The notes under the pieces were generated by a model. That model saw only the letters and a list, made by a program, of their open reading frames with translations, did not search any database and was not told where the DNA came from. From the NCBI GenBank assembly GCA_903873045.1, contig CAIQND010000667.1:1-9338 (forward strand): a DNA stretch of 9,338 bases. Direction: 5' to 3'. This stretch comes from an uncultured Methylococcaceae bacterium (GTDB lineage: Bacteria > Pseudomonadota > Gammaproteobacteria > Methylococcales > Methylomonadaceae). Positions 7,529 through 9,338 of this stretch are shown piece by piece; position 1 is the first letter of the stretch; the number at the start of each line of letters is the position of its first letter. The translations under genes and the position numbers were made by a program.

Positions 7529-7647
7529 AGGTGATTTCTGCGAAAGAACTTACCCATTAGACGAATCCAATCGCTTGCTTGCTTGATTGATTGATTGATT
7601 GAGAAAATCCTACTTTTAATGGGTAAAATATTCTCCGGAAATCACCT
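7529..7647. mobile_element. Second inverted-repeat element, 31-base arms
   Basis: Arm 7529-7559 starts AGGTGATTTC and ends TACCCATTA. Arm 7617-7647 is its inverted copy, starting TAATGGGTA and ending GAAATCACCT. The outer 10 and inner 9 bases match perfectly, while the middle 12 are diverged. The 57-base centre is non-coding and holds a tetranucleotide repeat. It starts 3 bases after the MITE-like element, so the two may have moved together or one may have targeted the other. No transposase is present. Confidence 0.55.
7573..7600. repeat. Tetranucleotide microsatellite (GCTT)3(GATT)4
   Basis: Three GCTT units are followed directly by four GATT units at the centre of the inverted-repeat element. 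Short tandem arrays like this are prone to slippage, but no gene overlaps it, so phase variation is not indicated. Confidence 0.85.
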
Positions 7648-7935
7648 TCAACTATGAATCCCACATGGGCGGCAATATACAGGTATCATCACCGTAGAGA
7701 CGCGATTTATCGCGTCTTTACCGAAATGGTTCAATTGGGAAAGATTAGTGCCATCGACAACCATTGGTGGTGAGATATTACTTTGAAACCATATATAGCA
7801 AGAGTTACAGGGCACTATTACCCTTTTACGCACGAATCCTTACGCTCAGCCAATATAAACACGCCTTGAATTCATGGGAGTAGCGAAATACTAAGGATAC
7901 AACTCTCGCAGGCGGGTATCTCCACTGCATCAATC
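7648..7935. other. Intergenic stretch without a recognisable gene
   Basis: This stretch holds a perfect short hairpin at 7698-7717 and otherwise nothing I can assign. A 61-codon minus-strand frame (7648-7833) crosses the hairpin and begins inside the repeat cluster; its composition does not look protein-like. No clear terminator follows the minus-strand protease/inhibitor pair. Confidence 0.5.
7698..7717. repeat. Perfect 9-bp hairpin AGACGCGAT/ATCGCGTCT
   Basis: The arms (7698-7706 and 7709-7717) are perfect inverted repeats with a TT loop. Similar GAGACGCGAT palindromes are known as dispersed repeats, notably in cyanobacteria; here it adds to the intergenic repeat cluster. Confidence 0.7.
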
Positions 7936-8235
7936 CTATCGAACCTTAACTTGGATGCTCTTTTCGATAACGACATCACCCTTCCTTAAGTCGCGAAAGC
8001 CCACACGCAGCACTCCTTCACCGACAGCCACAGCACGCAACGCAAATACACAGCCGTGTATCCCATCCTCATCGAGATTATCTTGCCGGACAAGCTTTAC
8101 CTCATCTGGTAATTCTAGGAATGGGACAATCATCACGTAAGGTGGAATCACGGCCTGGCGAAGTGACTCAAGCGTGTGAGTCTCTCCAATCTTCATTTCA
8201 AAAGAACCGACATCGGTGGCTCGATAATCGACCAT
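7936..8235 (-). CDS. Small beta-rich protein, possible chagasin-like (I42) cysteine protease inhibitor
   Basis: This 99-residue protein has no signal peptide or membrane segment. Alternating hydrophobic residues suggest a small Ig-like beta sandwich. The C-terminal half (about 68-99, VAVGEGVLRVGFRD, then VVIEKSIQVKVR) resembles the last strands of chagasin/I42 inhibitors, which block papain-family proteases. The NPTTG loop typical of that family is not seen, so the call is tentative. Its place supports the idea: it starts 7 bases after the stop of a papain-like protease gene on the same strand, with AGAGG at 8240-8244 overlapping that stop. A protease followed by its own inhibitor would protect the host cell or time activation. 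It could instead be an unrelated small beta protein. The frame is intact. Confidence 0.5.
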   Translation of the reverse strand: MVDYRATDVGSFEMKIGETHTLESLRQAVIPPYVMIVPFLELPDEVKLVRQDNLDEDGIHGCVFALRAVAVGEGVLRVGFRDLRKGDVVIEKSIQVKVR

Positions 8236-8239
8236 GCGA

Positions 8240-8244
8240 CCTCT
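8240..8244 (-). promoter_or_regulatory. Ribosome binding site of the putative inhibitor gene
   Basis: AGAGG on the minus strand lies 4 bases before the ATG at 8235 and overlaps the TAG stop of the protease gene. This suggests one transcript and coupled translation of the two genes. Confidence 0.55.
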
Positions 8245-9338
8245 ACAGACTCCATACTAGCCGCATCTTAGCGGTCGCATAACGTTCGAGGAAACCGACA
8301 TTGTTTGATATTACATGCCACCAGATGTCAGCGGCATTCCCGCCGGAAAGAGTTAGGTTATCCAGATCGTAGGTCCACGACGATGGGACATTGATGTTCT
8401 GTTTGTACTTATAGCGGGTACCATCTGCATTAAACACTTCCACGTACGAAAGCTGTAGGACATTTCCAGCCTTGGCATGTGCCAATATCTTGAATGGACG
8501 GCCACTGGTAGTCTTGCCCGCAATCACTGCATACTGCAGGATGCGCGAGTCGACAGCGGTTGTCGTCAGGTTCATCGCCCCGATATTCAAAGCTCCCAGC
8601 GCCGCCAGGTTGTAAGGAATGCAAGCAGAAGCGCCGTTGCGCGGAACGAGGAAATGCACACCTGGACTTACACCTTCCCACCAGAAATCCGCATTAGCAC
8701 TCGTCTCTCGCGCCGTGTCGAGGTCGCACAAATAGGAGCTGCGAATAACGAGACTATCCCGCTCAAGATGTATGCTACCATTGGAGTTATAAACCCGTAA
8801 ATTCGTCAGGTACAGGTTGTCACCGGCGTAAGCCTCGGCAACTGCATAGCGCCCTGAAGAGGTCTTGAAGAACACAATCGCGCCCCGCAAGCTCTGCCGA
8901 CTGATCTTGTCGATATTAAACGGTGCAATTGCCAGTTTCCGTGGCAGCGACGAGGGCGGAGCGGCCGGCACGACAGTGTCAATCACAAAACCATACTTGG
9001 CGCAGGCGCGAACGAAATTATAGCTAAAGTATGCGTAGCCGCTGTGTCCCCAAGTAGAGGCTCAACTGTTCTTAACGATAAAGTACTGATCAGTGCGGTT
9101 GTAACCGACTATGAGCATCGCGTGTCCGGCTGTGCCAACAGGCTTGCCGTTGCTGTCGAGTAGTGGATCAAGAATCCCATTGTTATCTTTGTCGTCCCAC
9201 GAGGCATAGCATCCGAATACGATGTTGTACCCCTGGAACAGGAGCGATTCGAGGTAGCGGGTGTTCTTGATGCTTTCTCCGGTTAATCCTTTGTCTTCGA
9301 TGATCTTATAAGCCCCGATGCCGAAGCTCTGGTTGTTC
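8243..9338 (-). pseudogene. Papain-family (C1) cysteine protease with duplicated C-terminal domain, interrupted by TGA (partial)
   Basis: The gene enters from the right edge, so the signal sequence, propeptide and catalytic Cys are outside the window. The visible catalytic half shows the active-site His in GHAMLIVGYN (codon 9124-9122) and the Asn in IVKNS (9070-9068), followed by WGHSGYAYF, the standard C1A order. A TGA at 9064-9062 sits exactly where the Trp of the Asn-Ser-Trp motif (TGG) should be; the frame is otherwise open to TAG at 8243. An EF-hand or dockerin-like loop, DKDNNGILD, precedes the His. After the protease come about 230 residues with two tandem copies of a domain (about 8881-8630 and 8530-8270). 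Each copy has KT[ST]SGR, V[YF]N.[ND]G, SS...DLD and AD.WW. The domain is unknown to me; binding or targeting is plausible. The family is usually secreted. As read, the protease would end just after the active-site Asn. Confidence 0.78.

Noticed and set aside
7317..7586. Plus-strand frame of 89 codons overlapping the end of the GTPase gene
   Set aside because: It starts inside the GTPase coding region in another frame and runs through the MITE-like element and its hairpin, so it is not a real gene.
7648..7833. Minus-strand frame of 61 codons
   Set aside because: It crosses the AGACGCGAT hairpin, which is repeat DNA, and has no visible ribosome binding site or protein-like composition.
8430..8800. 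Overlapping frames on both strands within the protease C-terminal region
   Set aside because: They are shadows in a GC-richer coding stretch; the minus-strand frame from 8986 to 8243 continues the protease and shows the internal duplication.
9062..9064. TGA read as Trp (alternative genetic code) or as selenocysteine
   Set aside because: Other genes here end in TGA (the JetB-like gene and yfbR), and TGG is used for Trp throughout, including four codons after this stop. A selenocysteine at a structural Trp site has no precedent I know of.

Overview
The window looks like a chromosomal stretch from a gammaproteobacterium. The best clues are a YfbR-type nucleotidase, a YlqF/RbgA-type GTPase, several REP-like palindromes between genes, and a PEP-CTERM-style signal peptide remnant. 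The repeat families and moderate GC remind me of gammaproteobacterial methanotrophs (Methylococcales), but that is an impression, not a proof.

Region 1 (1-4527, + strand) is a four-gene operon matching the layout of a Wadjet/JetABCD (MksFEB-G-like) plasmid-defence system. It holds the end of a JetA-like kleisin, a JetB-like subunit, a JetC-like SMC ATPase and a JetD-like Toprim protein. The three junctions are all 4-base stop/start overlaps (ATGA, TTGA, ATGA), so the genes are translationally coupled. In such systems the SMC motor with its kleisin and winged-helix partners recognises and extrudes small circular DNA, and the Toprim subunit cleaves it. Here the motor gene is broken twice: an extra A inside the Walker A codons (955-959) and an in-frame TAA at 2603-2605. 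The other genes stay open as far as they can be seen. The system as read is therefore a fresh pseudo-operon, unless the lesions are sequencing errors.

Region 2 (4528-5503) has no intact gene. It carries a REP-like element, a strong palindrome, a small inverted repeat in AT-rich DNA, and a signal-peptide remnant (5275-5358) frameshifted in an A8 run. The remnant runs into a repeat block.

Region 3 (5504-7393) has two housekeeping genes transcribed divergently: yfbR (- strand, 5'-deoxynucleotidase) and ylqF (+ strand, ribosome-assembly GTPase). A triple-hairpin repeat lies between them.

Region 4 (7394-7935) is stacked with repeats: a MITE-like element with near-identical terminal inverted repeats around a REP-like hairpin, a second 119-bp inverted-repeat element holding GCTT/GATT microsatellites, and a short perfect hairpin.

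Region 5 (7936-9338, - strand) carries a papain-family (C1) cysteine protease, running off the right edge and interrupted by TGA exactly at the Trp of its Asn-Ser-Trp motif. It is followed 7 bp downstream by a small beta-rich protein that may be a chagasin-like (I42) inhibitor. The protease has a C-terminal extension made of two tandem copies of a domain of roughly 85 residues that I do not recognise. This block looks more GC-rich than the jet operon by eye.
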